A stretch of 64,000 nucleotides of DNA from Nitzschia sp. pyKryTriq1 (GCA_956465555.1 OY101115.1:62001-126000); one strand, 5' to 3'; positions 19,527-30,335 are shown, counted from the stretch's first letter. Notes: generated by a model from the sequence alone, not told the origin. Translations and numbers: made by a program.

Positions 19527-20405
19527 GGTGATGACTGTCTCGCTTGCTTTGCTTGTGACGATAATGTAAAGGATAGGTCTAGTAGTAGAGAGAAGAAAGA
19601 GCACAACTTGGTGATGCAAAGACCAAGAATCGATCTATCTGAAAGTTGTGTGCTCATCAACACTTTCGGTTGGGAATTCAATCCCAAAAAGGACGGATGT
19701 GTATTGCCAATTCCACGTTTTGATAAGAAATGTAGATCAACAGTCCTTAAAGTGATATTCATGTCGCAGTGTTATGTAAAGTAACATGTGGATAATGTCC
19801 TCCGAAGTCAACAGTTGTCCTTCGGCTACGTAAACTGAAGTACTATTCAATCCGCATACACCATGGGCATGCGCCCTTTTGTATTTAGCGAATGATGGCG
19901 CCTCCTCCAATAACAATCCGAACGCACCTTCTACCCGGGAATAGAACATTCTAAAAAGAGCGGGAAAACAGCAGACCTCGCTCGCTTCGCTTATTCGCTT
20001 GGCGGAGCGATGAGCGAGCGTCGGTACTCATACGTTCGTTTCTGTTCGTTTGTGGCGTTCTTCTGTGTTCGATGTACGTACGTTGATGAATGACGTGTTG
20101 GCACGGAAAACCAAAAAAGATGCCGATCGATCCGCCATGCATCAGCGGCCTGCCATCATCCGTCGCGACTCCCGCATCATCATCACCATCATCATCATCA
20201 TCATCAAATCGGAACCGCATCCACCACCTCTTTTCAACTTCGTCAGAAGAATAACGTCGGCGCTACCGGCATTAGCTACTACGTTGATCGGATGCAGAGT
20301 GATGGGATGGATCTTTTCATGACGCACGAGTAGTCCATATTTTCGAAAGCATCCTCATCTCGGTCATCGCTTCGGTATTACCCTGCATACTCGCATACTA
20401 ACACC
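19527..20405. promoter_or_regulatory. Shared divergent 5' region of SIT and PrxQ
   Basis: The only non-coding DNA between the divergent SIT and PrxQ starts. It includes CGCTCGCTTCGCTTATTCGC-type repeats near 19978-20030 and (CATCAT)n at 20175-20205. No TATA box or initiator could be placed with confidence. Confidence 0.35.
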
Positions 20406-21011
20406 ATGAAATTCTCGTCCACTGCCCTCTTTCTATCTGCCATGGTTGGCTCGGCCTCGGCCTTTGCTCCGATCGCTACTTCCACCAAGTCGTCGTCGTC
20501 GTCCGCTCTGAACTTGGCCGTCGGCGAAATGGCTCCCGACTTTGCCTTGGTCGATCAAAACGGCAAGACGGTCAAGCGCTCGGCCATCAAAAAGCCCTTG
20601 GTCGTCTACTTTTATCCTGCCGATTCTACTCCCGGATGTACCATTCAAGCCGAAAGCTTTGATGCTCGTATTCAAGAGATTCGCAAGGAATTTGGAGCGG
20701 AAGTCGTTGGTATTTCCGGACAAGATGTCGCCTCGAAACAAAAGTTCGCTCAAGAACTTGGATTGCAATTCTCGATTTTGGCCGATGAGGGAGATGCTGT
20801 CCGCAAGGCATTTAATGTGCCCAAAGCGCTGTTGGGACTCTTTCCGGGACGCGTCACGTATGTTTTGGACAAGGCGGGTGTCTGTCAACTCGTCTACAAC
20901 GAGTTGGGCAATGCGGCCTCGCATGTCGACAAGGCCGCGGAAAAGTTGGCGGAACTCAAACCTGCCAAAAAGGCCGCTGGAGCCAATCCTTTTGCCGCCA
21001 TGTTTTCGTAA
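20406..21011 (+). CDS. PRXQ: Peroxiredoxin Q, plastid-targeted, one-Cys type by sequence
   Basis: A 201-residue BCP/PrxQ-type thiol peroxidase that would reduce H2O2 and organic peroxides using thioredoxin. Residues 1-19 are a signal peptide ending in ASA, followed by FAP, the ASAFAP signature that sends diatom proteins through the ER into the plastid. The mature domain has [25 protein letters not shown] with the peroxidatic Cys78, [22 protein letters not shown] and [10 protein letters not shown]. In most PrxQ proteins a second Cys lies five residues after the first (PGCTxxxC); here that position is Glu83, so the usual intra-helix disulfide cannot form. The only other Cys is in [10 protein letters not shown] near residue 160. 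It may act as a one-Cys enzyme or use that Cys. Confidence 0.92.
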   Translation: MKFSSTALFLSAMVGSASAFAPIATSTKSSSSSALNLAVGEMAPDFALVDQNGKTVKRSAIKKPLVVYFYPADSTPGCTIQAESFDARIQEIRKEFGAEVVGISGQDVASKQKFAQELGLQFSILADEGDAVRKAFNVPKALLGLFPGRVTYVLDKAGVCQLVYNELGNAASHVDKAAEKLAELKPAKKAAGANPFAAMFS

Positions 21012-21746
21012 ATAATAATAAAAAGAAGCAAGACGAGAAAAGAATAGTATAACAAGATTCATTTTTCTCTTTCCGTGGTCGATCTTTTAGTAGTAGTACT
21101 CTAGCGCCCAGCAGCAACTGGAGACAAGAAGCAAAATCCGTCTGATCATCGGTTAAATTGTTGTTGTGCTAGAGTAGAAACATTCAATCGTCGTCAAGTC
21201 GAGGTTCCCGCAAATAGAATCTGCCCAATCAGCAGTAAGATCTCGAGTGCTTTCTTTTACTCTAATGTGTGTGTGTGTGTGTGTGTGTGTATTTACTACT
21301 AGTACGATACGCAACTCTAGAAAAATCAAGTATACTACTACTATACGCTAGTACTTTTTGTCGAAGTAGAAATACAAAAGAAGTAGGGAACAATGCGTTG
21401 CGAGGAGAAGAAGTAGTCGTATTAGCAGTACAAGGCGAGGACGCATATAGAACGTAAACAAAGACATGACGAACCTGGCCAAACTACTACTAGTAGTAGT
21501 AGTAGTAGTTGTGTTGTTAACTGTCTCTAGTCCCATTGAGCGTGGTTAGAACGGGATATCAATCCCACCAGAGGCTCGCAGGCACTTAGACTAGACTACT
21601 AAGTGCGTTCTTAGACTACCTACTCTTGTTCCCCGTCGGATTCCTGGTCGGATACCACGGCCGCCTGTGCTTCTTCGTCTAGCTCCAGGGTTGGTTGAGT
21701 CCACCAGTAGAGTCTACTAGAGTCTCCACTCCGGCGGGTTGCATTG
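21012..21746. other. Intergenic
   Basis: No gene supported. Contains a (GT)n run at 21266-21290, TAG tracts at 21485-21510 and the third, reverse copy of the GGGAT-N4-ATCCC hairpin motif at about 21538-21586 (see 17184-17333). Confidence 0.5.
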
Positions 21747-22382
21747 TCACATAACTGTTTGATTGGGCGGATTGCCACTTTGTCGACGAAATTGCTCTGT
21801 CGGGCCCCGTTTCGGGAGCCGCAGAGGAATGCGCCGTCGCTCCTTCTCGTAGGCGGCGCACTTCAGTGGTGCTTCTGGGATCATTCTGCCGAATACCATA
21901 AGATGGTCCGAAATGAATAGTCGTGGTTCCCGGATAGCTACTTGTTTAATCCGTTCATTTCCACTCCCCAGAATGTAGTCACAACGCGCCGTGATCATCT
22001 GATCCTCGCGTCTGTGGTGCCACGTCCAATCCTTGTCTCGATGACGCGGTTTGTAGTGGCAAAGCAAATCGCCCAGGCCTCGAGATAAGATCTCGGTCGA
22101 TATGTGCGCTGCCCATTCCGTCCTGATCATTGTCGTACTGCATACCGTACTCTCTAGGTAGGTAGGCCGGTAGGTAAAAAAATTGAGCGAGAAATCGCGA
22201 GAAATTGACGGCCATTTCGAGCGCGCGATGGGGTCAAGAAATCCCCTAAACAAGGACCCCAAAAACCAGTCTGTATGTATGGAGACAAAGCACGAGTTCG
22301 CCATGTTTAGCGAATTCCCGAAGGTCTGCGACGCGCGCGCCAGGTGGTTCGCCTTAAACCGTGCGGGCCGGCCCAGCAACAA
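21747..22382 (-). mobile_element. LINE-type retrotransposon endonuclease fragment
   Basis: A 211-codon minus frame contains KDWTWHHRREDQMITARCDY then ILGS, and PRLFISDHLMVFGRM. The order W-x-W...R...R-x-D-Y-I-L...S-D-H is the C-terminal half of the apurinic endonuclease-like domain (endonuclease/exonuclease/phosphatase fold) of non-LTR retrotransposons, with the catalytic Asp-His of the SDH motif. The N-terminal part of the domain (N, E, GDFN-type motifs) and the reverse transcriptase are not seen next to it, so this is a fragment. The frame itself is intact over about 600 bases, suggesting fairly recent origin. Confidence 0.6.
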
Positions 22383-22485
22383 AACGCATGCTGTACGGTA
22401 CGAGTACAGAACGTACCGGTACCAGTGTTACGGTACCGGTACTGGTTCCGGTACTGGTACGTACACACTCCACAATAAAAAAATA

Positions 22486-23933
22486 CACTGGAGTTGTGGC
22501 CAGCGGATTGGTAGCGGATTACCCCGGGTCATAGGCATATATATAGCCATCTGGCACAATGGCAAGAATCCGCCGTGAAACCGCAACTTCCCGCTAAGAA
22601 ACCCATATGATGCCGATTCCGTAGCTAACAATCCGCTATTCGAGTCACAATGACCCTGTTGACATTTCCATAATATCAATCAAATTCGCTCACTCGCGCG
22701 CATTCGCGTGCACTAACCGCCACCCTCCCGCCACCATCCCTTCCCGAACCCGCCGAGGAACAGCGAACAACCCGCCAGCTCCGCCGCCACGAAACTGCTA
22801 AGAATCCTCCACGCATTCGCTACTCCCACCGCCAGCAATCCGCCACCGCGCAGCGATGTTCCCGCCATAACACTGCCAGGAAACCGCCACGCCAAACACG
22901 CTAGGAATACGCTGCGAATACGCCATGACACCATTAAAACAAGCTACGAATCCGCTACTACTGCTACCTGCTACTGTACTATTATTTTTCTCACTAAAAC
23001 ACAACACACTATACATTCTCATCTCATCTACACTCCCCTCATCTCTACCCAGCTGAGAACGGAGGAGCAGGCACAGATACAACTCTTGTGTGATCTTCAA
23101 AGACTCCAATGAGACTCCTGGAACCGTAACAACGGAAATGTCGGTAAATCCGGTGGCGGATTGGATCCTCTACCGATGGCAATCGTGGCAGTAAATTGTT
23201 TTTGTCTACTGCCGCAAAAGGTGACAGTAGTCGCATGGATTGATTTCCTATTTTTTTTTGTGGTTTGTCCTTCAAACTTGTCCATCCACTCGTTCATAGG
23301 GAGAACAAGAGGACGATACAAGGGACATGCAAGTTTGACGTTTCGGAGGAGGTCTATGTAGCGCTTGGGTAGGACCTCCCCCTCCAAGTTTAGTTCGGGA
23401 TAAGCGGCGCGTGGAATTCCTACCATAAAGGCAAGTTGTTATGTTGTCGCACGCTTCCCGCCATAATTCTATTCTCCGGGAGAAACCCGCTCTTTCCGGA
23501 TTTTCGGCGGGCTGTTCTTTTGTGTGTGAACGTGTAGGTCACCGGAAAGAACCGCCGACAAACTGCTTTCGGCGGATTCCGAGCGGGCTGAAGGAATGGG
23601 AAGACGTCTGTCCGTTATCCAGCTCAACGCGAACCCGCTGGCAAACCGCTGGTAGCGGATTCCGAGCGGGCGTCAGGAATGATAGGACGTCTGTCCGTTT
23701 TCCCGCTGGGCGCAAACCAGCTGAGATTCCGCTATCAGCGGGTTCGTCGCGGGTTTGCGCGGTGGCGTGGCGGATTCGTGGCGGGTACGAGTAGTGGCCG
23801 GTGTCCTTAATGACCCTGCAAATTTTAGAGCTCGAATAGCTCGTATTTAGCGGATTCATAGGGGAAGCGGGGGCGCAGAACCCGCCAGGAAACCGTGCCT
23901 CCCGCTACCAATCCGCTGGCCACAACTCCAGTG
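22486..23933. mobile_element. TIR DNA transposon with TA target duplication (Tc1/mariner-like)
   Basis: The left end CACTGGAGTTGTGGCCAGCG continuing GATTGGTAGCGG (22486-22517) is matched exactly by the right end in reverse (23902-23933): a perfect inverted repeat of about 32 bases. Both ends are flanked by TA (22484-22485 and 23934-23935), the duplication typical of Tc1/mariner elements. Size 1448 bp. The interior is full of GCGGATT/AATCCGC motifs, and two imperfect copies of about 83 bases sharing GGATTCCGAGCGGGC and GACGTCTGTCCGTT (about 23572-23618 and 23656-23702). A 109-codon minus frame (23097-23426, GIPRAAYPELNLEGEVLPKR) is not a transposase I recognise and could be captured host sequence. 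No DDE/D motifs seen, so probably non-autonomous. Confidence 0.75.
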
Positions 23934-24466
23934 TATCGATCCCAACAACAACGCGACGACGACGACGACGACGACTCCCGACGACTCCCCCCGACAATGA
24001 TGATCATTGTTATCGAACATCGAAACAGTACGTACAAGTATCGTATACGTAAACAGTGGTTATTGACCGTCATAAAATCATGGGGCCGTGACCATCATCG
24101 CACAACCAACCAATATATATGAACATCATCTTATTGTTGTATTAGATGGATGTGCTCCTTGATCTGATCGACCGACTAGTCTACTAGTACCAGCAGCATG
24201 CATCTTCTCGACTACCGCTCGGTCCTTCTAACTTCTCACCTGCTCTCTCTTGCTCGAGCAGCACAATTCACTCTTCTTCTCAACGATTGAAATATGCCCA
24301 ACATCCAGAGCCCAACATCCATCCATCCATCGGTCGATACAACAACCAGGATTCAATCTACGAGGAATGCAAGCAACAACAGACTTTTATTATATTTGGA
24401 CGAGGATGGCGGGCTTTTATTTTTTGGAGAGAGGCGTGTTGTGTTGCCTCCTTTTCTGTTATGCGT
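23934..24466. other. Intergenic
   Basis: No gene supported. (GAC)n at 23950-23975 is a simple repeat; the rest shows nothing distinctive. The 3' end of the coiled-coil protein gene lies immediately to the right on the minus strand. Confidence 0.5.
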
Positions 24467-26365
24467 TTATACTGGAACGACTTCTTTGCTTTTGCATGTA
24501 TTCTCATTCCCGCCACCGGCGGTACATACAACGTCGCCGGTGAGAGTGTTAGAGCCAAATCTGCACTGATTTTCAGCTGTGCGGCACGCATTGGCTTCGA
24601 TAGACACCGACGTGGCATAGTCGTAGCCAACGTAATAGCAACTTAATTTTTCGTTACACGAGTTGGCTCCAATCGACACCGAAGTGGCTTCCTTCACGCC
24701 GATTCTGTAGCAACTCTGGGATCCACGACAAGAATTAGCTCCAATCGTCACCGAAGTGGCTTGGTAGTAGCCAATGGATTCGCAGCTGTAGCTAGCGGCA
24801 CATGAGTTGGCGCCAGCAAAGCTTCCCGATGTCAGATATTGACAGGCGCCCTCAGAATTGCAAGAACCCTGGCATACGGTATTCTGGCCTGTCCAGGTAG
24901 CACAAGCTTGAGTGCCTTGACAACAGTTTCTACCTTTGCCACTCTCTTGACACCAGGCTGTGACGGCGGCTGCCGTTCCCGTTTTGCACTCAAACGTTTG
25001 ACCGTTGAGCTCTGGGCCTCGGATGGAAGAGAAAGCCGGACATCCCTCGGCGTTTGGGCCTTCGAGTGTAAAAACTCCCGTGGATACGAACATGGCCGTC
25101 AGAATGACGTGATCTGTCGAGCAACAACCGAGCGCGGCAACCTCTTTGCCATCGACGAGAGCGCCGATCTGGACGCCATCGGCAACGCACGCTTGAGACA
25201 AGCGTGCATTGGGATCATTCAAACACACAAGGGTTTCTCCAGCTTGGCAGGTCAGAGACGTCGAAGTTGGCGTGAGTTCGCTCATCGTCTCTTCAAGAGC
25301 GTCGATCCTCACTTCCAGCTCTGCTTCTTCTTCGAGCAGAGCTATGAGCTCCTTCAGGTCCTTGAAACTCCGTCCGTTTGGAAAAATTGCCTCGATTTCG
25401 TCCTTGGTTGGTTCTTGACCTTGCTCGAACAAAGCTCTCAAAGAAGCAACATCTTCCGAGGCCAAGCCCATCTCTCCGGCAAGTTGGTTAATCTCTAGCT
25501 GGAGATCTTCCAATCGAGCGTTGATGTTGTCGAGGAGCTTGGGGATCTGCTCAAGTAGATCTTCTTCCAGCTGGGCTTCTTCTTCGATAAGAGAAAAGAG
25601 ATCCTTCAGGTCCTTGATCTTGGCGTCGCCAAATAATCCATTGTCTTGCATTTCACGGAGACGGGCCTCGATCTCTTCCTTTCCTACTAGATCCTGACCA
25701 GCCAAGAGGTCTCTCAAGGCTTGAACATCGTTCGCCTCCAAGTTCAACTTTTCGACAAGCTTCTCAATCTCTTCCTTGACATCTGCCAATCGAGCCTCGA
25801 TCTCGTCGACGAGCTTGAGTCTCTGTTTGAGGAGGTCTTTTTTCAGCTTGGCTTCTTCTTCGACCAGAGCCGTGATCGTCTTGGAGAGCTTTTCCATGTC
25901 TTTAGGACGTGTGCCGAATGAAAATAAAGCTTTGCCTTCGTCAGAGAGATACGCCTCGAGCTCGTTCTTCTTCATGTCTGCCACTGCATTCGCGAACGTT
26001 CTCAAGTCGTCAAGGTTGGTATTCGCCGCAATAGATTCGTCATTGAGAAGGGCGTTCATCTTGTCCATGAGATCCGCCATCTCTTCTTCAATCTTCATGA
26101 CCTTCTCCTTCTCCTTGTCAAGATCGTCAGGTTTCAACTCGCGTTTATGAACGACAGCAGCAGTAGCAGCTGTTCCTCGACGCAAAGTGGCGGAGGACGA
26201 GGATTGGACTGCTGGACCAACAAACAAGCCATGGCTGGTGGTTGATGGGCTTGTTCCTCCTCCTTTGCGGATAGTACTAGTATGTCCTCCTGGTTCGTTG
26301 TCCGCAGCAGAAACAAGGAACGCCGTGGCTGCCAAAACAGCACAAGCCTTGGTGAAGATCATCAT
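24467..26365 (-). CDS. Secreted coiled-coil protein with Cys-rich repeat C-terminus
   Basis: An intronless 632-residue frame from an ATG at 26365. Residues 1-20 (MIFTKACAVLAATAFLVSA) are a signal peptide. Residues about 75-360 are Glu/Leu-rich coiled coil made of three related units of about 75-90 residues, each with a KDLxxLIxEEAxLexdLLeQ core and a LEINQLAGEMGLASED / VEKLNLEANDVQALRDLL core. After SELTPTSTS comes a Cys-rich domain with about 24 Cys, ending in 23-24-residue repeats of the form TSVxIGANSCxxxxSCYxxG (three to four copies, about 530-610). No membrane anchor is seen, so it is probably exported and disulfide-stabilised, perhaps to the frustule, mucilage or trail material. The repeat resembles right-handed beta-solenoid turns; that is inference. 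Diverges from the CPDase gene. Confidence 0.85.
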   Translation of the reverse strand: MMIFTKACAVLAATAFLVSAADNEPGGHTSTIRKGGGTSPSTTSHGLFVGPAVQSSSSATLRRGTAATAAVVHKRELKPDDLDKEKEKVMKIEEEMADLMDKMNALLNDESIAANTNLDDLRTFANAVADMKKNELEAYLSDEGKALFSFGTRPKDMEKLSKTITALVEEEAKLKKDLLKQRLKLVDEIEARLADVKEEIEKLVEKLNLEANDVQALRDLLAGQDLVGKEEIEARLREMQDNGLFGDAKIKDLKDLFSLIEEEAQLEEDLLEQIPKLLDNINARLEDLQLEINQLAGEMGLASEDVASLRALFEQGQEPTKDEIEAIFPNGRSFKDLKELIALLEEEAELEVRIDALEETMSELTPTSTSLTCQAGETLVCLNDPNARLSQACVADGVQIGALVDGKEVAALGCCSTDHVILTAMFVSTGVFTLEGPNAEGCPAFSSIRGPELNGQTFECKTGTAAAVTAWCQESGKGRNCCQGTQACATWTGQNTVCQGSCNSEGACQYLTSGSFAGANSCAASYSCESIGYYQATSVTIGANSCRGSQSCYRIGVKEATSVSIGANSCNEKLSCYYVGYDYATSVSIEANACRTAENQCRFGSNTLTGDVVCTAGGGNENTCKSKEVVPV

Positions 26366-28328
26366 CTTGTCGTTGGTGTCGGTTTCGAAGAAGTACTAGT
26401 AGTGTCTTCGTTACTTTGTCGTTGGAAGCGGCGTCGGAAGCCAAGAATAAGAGAGGAGCCGGTAGAACACGCCGGAATGATGAAGCGAGCAAAGAGGGAC
26501 ACGTCAAACAAAGCGATGTGAGTATTATCATTCATCAATGCATTTCTTCACGAAGGGATCCATTATCAGACAATCGCCTGCCCTTCTCGTTTCTCTTCTT
26601 ATTGGATGCTAGATCATCGTCAACAATCCAAACAAGAACAAAGTAGTAGACAACATAGTACATACATGCAGCATGCATACTAAGAAATAGATAGTAGTAC
26701 AAACTGGTGAGTATTGGACACTTTCCTCTCATCGTCTTACCTTTTTTGCTGTCAAAGCCCTTCTCGAGATTCGTCTCAAGCAGATTGTGAGGTTTGTGGC
26801 AGTTTTTGTTTTGTTTTTTCGGCATCGCCACGAGATTGAATGAGTTGCATTTTCTCGAAGGACGGCGGGCGTGGAAGACGCAGCAGCAGGAAAGCACGGT
26901 TCTAAGACTGCACTTTTGCGCCCCAGATGACCATGCGTGTTTTGAAACTTTCGGGCTTCTTGTGAACTTCGCAAGACGACTCCCTATATGTCTCTGGGCA
27001 TATAGCTTTACCATTATTCGCACTACGTCCACTTGTTCGCACTACAGGTACTACTAGGGATGTTTTTCTTTGTCTTCTACTCGTACAAGTCTATACTAGG
27101 ACGGAGGTAGATTAGACTACCAACACCAATTAAAGTACAAGTACAGTAGGATACCATTCAGTTCTTGCCGAAATAGATGAGCTTATTTGGGCCTATAACT
27201 CTGTGTAGATGACTTCCTTCTTGCTTTTTTCTACCAATTCTGTTAAATGTTATATCTCGCCACATCAGGATAGTCATCGGAACCATTCATAAATGACTTC
27301 TCTGGGCATTAGTTACATTCGCACTGCAGGTACCACCACCTGTCCATCCATACCGGTATGCTCGCTATATAATAACTTCGCCACAACGTCATGATCGGTT
27401 TCATGGTCATAAGTAATGAATTCTTACTTCAGGTACTAGGGATCTTTTTGTTTGTCTTTTCTACCTAATCGCTCGTACGAGTCTGACAGCTTCTTTGGGC
27501 TTTTTTTACTCCGAGCAGATGACTTCCTTAGTGTTCTTTCGCAATCGTGGTGCAACATCAACATCAACATGGACATCCACAGCTCCAAGTTTATCAGGGA
27601 AAAGCGAAGGAGATGAAGGAAACAGAATTCAACTTTGTCTTTAAAACATAGAAATTGTTTTCTCCAAACTCGGGTTTTAACGCGGCCTGTCTTCGACCGC
27701 GTCCATATCGGTATCAGTTTTCTCCAGGGTCTCGGATCGCGGCTCGTCCGTCTTCCGTACGTTGGAGCAGGAAGTCCTCTTGTTTGACCATTATTTATTA
27801 TTTTGCCTAAAAGCAAGTAACGCCTAAGTAATTCTGCCCACACGCGCGTCGTTGCGCAGCCTTTGGGGAAACATTTGGGAGTGAAGCAAGGGGCGACTGA
27901 CGAGGTCTTGCCGTGCGGCACCACAGAGAACTCGCCATCTCGCTACGGTACGTCATTGTACCGTACATGTACCGTACAACCTCCATCCATCCATCGATTC
28001 CTTCCTTGCTTCCACGTGGCGCGTTTTTCAATGCTTCATTATTTTTGTCCGCAGGCACGCACCCACGCGCTTCTTGCTTGGGCCTGTTTTCCTCCTCGCC
28101 AAGGCAAGCGACGCATGCACTTTTTGTTCCTGTACGATAGATATCATACGTACAGGTACCGACAATGACGCCCGACCATGACGCTACGATGAGAAACAGG
28201 AGATTCTTCATAGAGCGATACAAGTATACCCTCACTCTGCTCTGTCTGTTCAGAACAAACGCATCGCATCCTCATCCTCAGATCCGATCCGATCCGATCC
28301 TCTCATTATCTTTATTATTATTTGTAGT
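26366..28328. other. Intergenic with degenerate repeats
   Basis: No gene supported over about 2 kb. Between 26985 and 27480 a block of roughly 300 bases is partly repeated (TTCGCACTACAGGTACTACTAG with GGATGTTTTTCTTTGTCTTC at 27036, and CAGGTACTAGGGATC with TTTTTGTTTGTCTTTTC near 27430; TCTGGGCAT at 26991 and 27301; AGATGACTTCCTT at 27207 and 27518). Copy 2 of a short dispersed repeat lies at 27811-27900. A GATCC array (28275-28303) lies just before the next gene. Confidence 0.45.
27811..27900. repeat. Short dispersed repeat, copy 2
   Basis: Second copy of the element described at 11545-11735; here GCCTAAGTAATT and CTGCCCACACGCGCGT are adjacent. An open minus frame across it (27436-27924) is a by-product of the repeat and its flank, not a gene. 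Confidence 0.6.
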
Positions 28329-29876
28329 ATGGAGACTATCAAAGAAAAGGAAGAGCAGCCGCTGCCTCTTCCTCCGCTTCCGCCGCTGCTGCCAACGAAA
28401 GGCGAAGAAGAAGAAGGAGAAGAAGAAGCCAACAAAAACAGCAACAACAAAAACAAGGATATTTTGCAGAGCAAACAACATGATGAAGAACTATACAACC
28501 GTATTTTGGCCAACTTGAGCAGTTTGGGTATTTCTACTACTAGTAGCAATACGACTTCTTCTTCTAACAGCACCAGCACCATCAGCAGCAGCACGGAAAG
28601 TATTGGACATCGCAATGTCGTTCATCGTCGAGTCCAATCCACGACCTTGTTTTCCATTTTGGACCCTCCCAGTATCAGCAGCAGCACCCATCGACATCGT
28701 GTCCGATCCTTGTCGCTGGCAGAAGCCTTTCCTTCACTGGATAAATATTATCCCGGATCGCACTTGCTCGATCATGGCCATCGAAGTCTGGTCGATACGC
28801 CGCCGTCCAGCAGCAGTGGACAGCCCAATTATTATTTTTGTTCCTTATGGTTGTTACCACCCTTGCCATTACGGAAACAATTATCGAAAGAAATTGCCCA
28901 ACGGGCCATGAAATATGCCGTCCCAGCAGGATCGAGTGCACCCTTTATGCCCCATGTGACGATTATTGGAAGTATCGCCTGTGGTTCCATACGAGAAGCG
29001 ACGCAATTGGGAGAACAATTCAAGGCGGGATTACAATTATTCACAGAAGGAGGAGGAGGAGGCGTTCCATGTCGATTTGATCCGAATCGATCCTGTTTGG
29101 CCATGTATCATGATGATAATGGCAATGATATTGATGATGATGACGAGGAGGAGGACGCGGACGGGGACGCAGACGGGGACGAAAAAGAAGAAAAGGACGA
29201 CTCTAGTACAAAAGCTGCCCAAAAAAAAACAAGAAGAAGAAGAAGAAGAAGAACAAAGAAACAACAACAACAACAATCTTCGCTGGTTTGGTCTCAATCT
29301 TGTATTGCCGTCATGGAACGAAGTGAAGAGTATATGAAAGTATTGGAAATGGCACGCAAAATTTTGAAATTGCCACCGGGAGAATGGATGTTTCCCGGTC
29401 CGATTTGTGAACCGCATTACAGTCATTTTTATGGCAGCAAGAATCCCATGATTGTTCATGATGATGATGATGGTTATACTACTAGTAGTAAGAATGGTAT
29501 TCCAGCACCGCCCGATTTTGTCGCGACCGAAGCTTCCTTGTTTTTGACGACACCGGGAACCTTGGCAGGAGTAGCCAAATGGAGAGAAATTACTCGCATC
29601 CCACTGACCACGGCCAGCACAACAACAACAGCAGCAGCAGCAGCAGCAGTATCAACGACATCGGCATCAACATCGACATCAACATCGACATCAACATCAA
29701 CATCGACATCAACATCGACATCAACATCGACATCGACATCGACATCAACATCGACATCAACAACAGCATCGACAACAGCATCGACATCAACCACCACAAC
29801 AAGAACAACAACGACGATTACTGCTGCTAGCAGCAACTTACTACAGGTACCTACTCTAGCTACCGGTAGTACATAG
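28329..29876 (+). CDS. 2H-family cyclic phosphodiesterase-like protein
   Basis: An intronless 515-residue frame. The core has YYFCSLWLLPPLPLR, then FMPHVTIIGSI with the first His-x-Thr (209-211), WSQSCIAVMERSEEYMKVLE, and EPHYSHFYGSKN with the second His-x-Ser (363-365), then ASLFLTTPGTLAGVAKWREI. This order is that of plant-type cyclic phosphodiesterases of the 2H phosphoesterase superfamily, which open 1'',2''-cyclic phosphates such as ADP-ribose cyclic phosphate from tRNA splicing. The domain is split by a long acidic and Arg-rich insertion (about 260-320), and flanked by a Pro/Glu/Asn-rich N-terminus and a Thr/Ser C-terminus coded by an ACATCG-type hexamer array (29650-29765). Both catalytic pairs are intact, so it is probably active. 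No targeting peptide. Confidence 0.85.
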   Translation: METIKEKEEQPLPLPPLPPLLPTKGEEEEGEEEANKNSNNKNKDILQSKQHDEELYNRILANLSSLGISTTSSNTTSSSNSTSTISSSTESIGHRNVVHRRVQSTTLFSILDPPSISSSTHRHRVRSLSLAEAFPSLDKYYPGSHLLDHGHRSLVDTPPSSSSGQPNYYFCSLWLLPPLPLRKQLSKEIAQRAMKYAVPAGSSAPFMPHVTIIGSIACGSIREATQLGEQFKAGLQLFTEGGGGGVPCRFDPNRSCLAMYHDDNGNDIDDDDEEEDADGDADGDEKEEKDDSSTKAAQKKTRRRRRRRTKKQQQQQSSLVWSQSCIAVMERSEEYMKVLEMARKILKLPPGEWMFPGPICEPHYSHFYGSKNPMIVHDDDDGYTTSSKNGIPAPPDFVATEASLFLTTPGTLAGVAKWREITRIPLTTASTTTTAAAAAAVSTTSASTSTSTSTSTSTSTSTSTSTSTSTSTSTSTSTTASTTASTSTTTTRTTTTITAASSNLLQVPTLATGST

Positions 29877-29934
29877 TAGCGATGATAGTAGTGGTATTAC
29901 TAGCAATGAGCAGCTACTCTACTACTACTACTAC

Positions 29935-30335
29935 TAGTCTGCTACCCCCCCCCTACAAAATCACAGGGGGCGTAGCTATCTAGTCGGCGTAGCCGTGGAT
30001 GTAATGCGCGAGACTTTTGGTTGAAAATCCCATTAGGGGGGTCTATTTTCGGATTTCGTGCGTTCTCGATTCTGATTGGCGGAGATTCGTGGACACTTTT
30101 GTCACAGTGTTCGTTTACGGCAAGCTATTCAAAATTGGATTGGCTCGACGACGTAGGACACGACCCCTAGAATATTCAAAAAATTGATGTCGCAAGGACA
30201 TGCGGGATTGCTCGGTCGTCGCCGGTGTTTTGATTATTATTTGATGCCGACGCACGCCGGCCGGCGCAGACCACTCTTTTTCAAGGATTTCAGTCGAATC
30301 GATCGAACCATGCATTGAATCCTAGTGATCGAACC
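29935..30335 (+). repeat. About 390-bp dispersed repeat, copy A
   Basis: Starts TAGTCTGCTACCCCCCCCCT, continues with a C-run/G-run hairpin (ACCCCCC ... CAGGGGGCGTAGC), GCGTAGCCGTGGATGTAATG, TCACAGTGTTCGTTTACGG, GTCGCAAGGACATGCGGGAT and ends TCGATCGAACCATGCATTG. The same unit lies reversed at 46059-46724 with a middle insertion. Ends and outer thirds are well conserved, the centre (about 30115-30185) is not. Element class unknown; no coding capacity seen. Confidence 0.7.

Noticed and set aside
19527-19619. N-terminal extension of SIT by 31 codons
   Set aside because: The frame is open but SIT homologs begin near MKxxxxDxxKxGxS, and the extra residues lack conservation-like features.
27436-27924. 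162-codon minus frame
   Set aside because: Lies across the short dispersed repeat shared with 11.6 kb; composition changes abruptly at the repeat border.
29590-29836. Minus and other frames rich in Asp/Val or Ser/Met at the hexamer array
   Set aside because: Produced by the ACATCG array that encodes the Thr/Ser tail of the CPDase-like protein.
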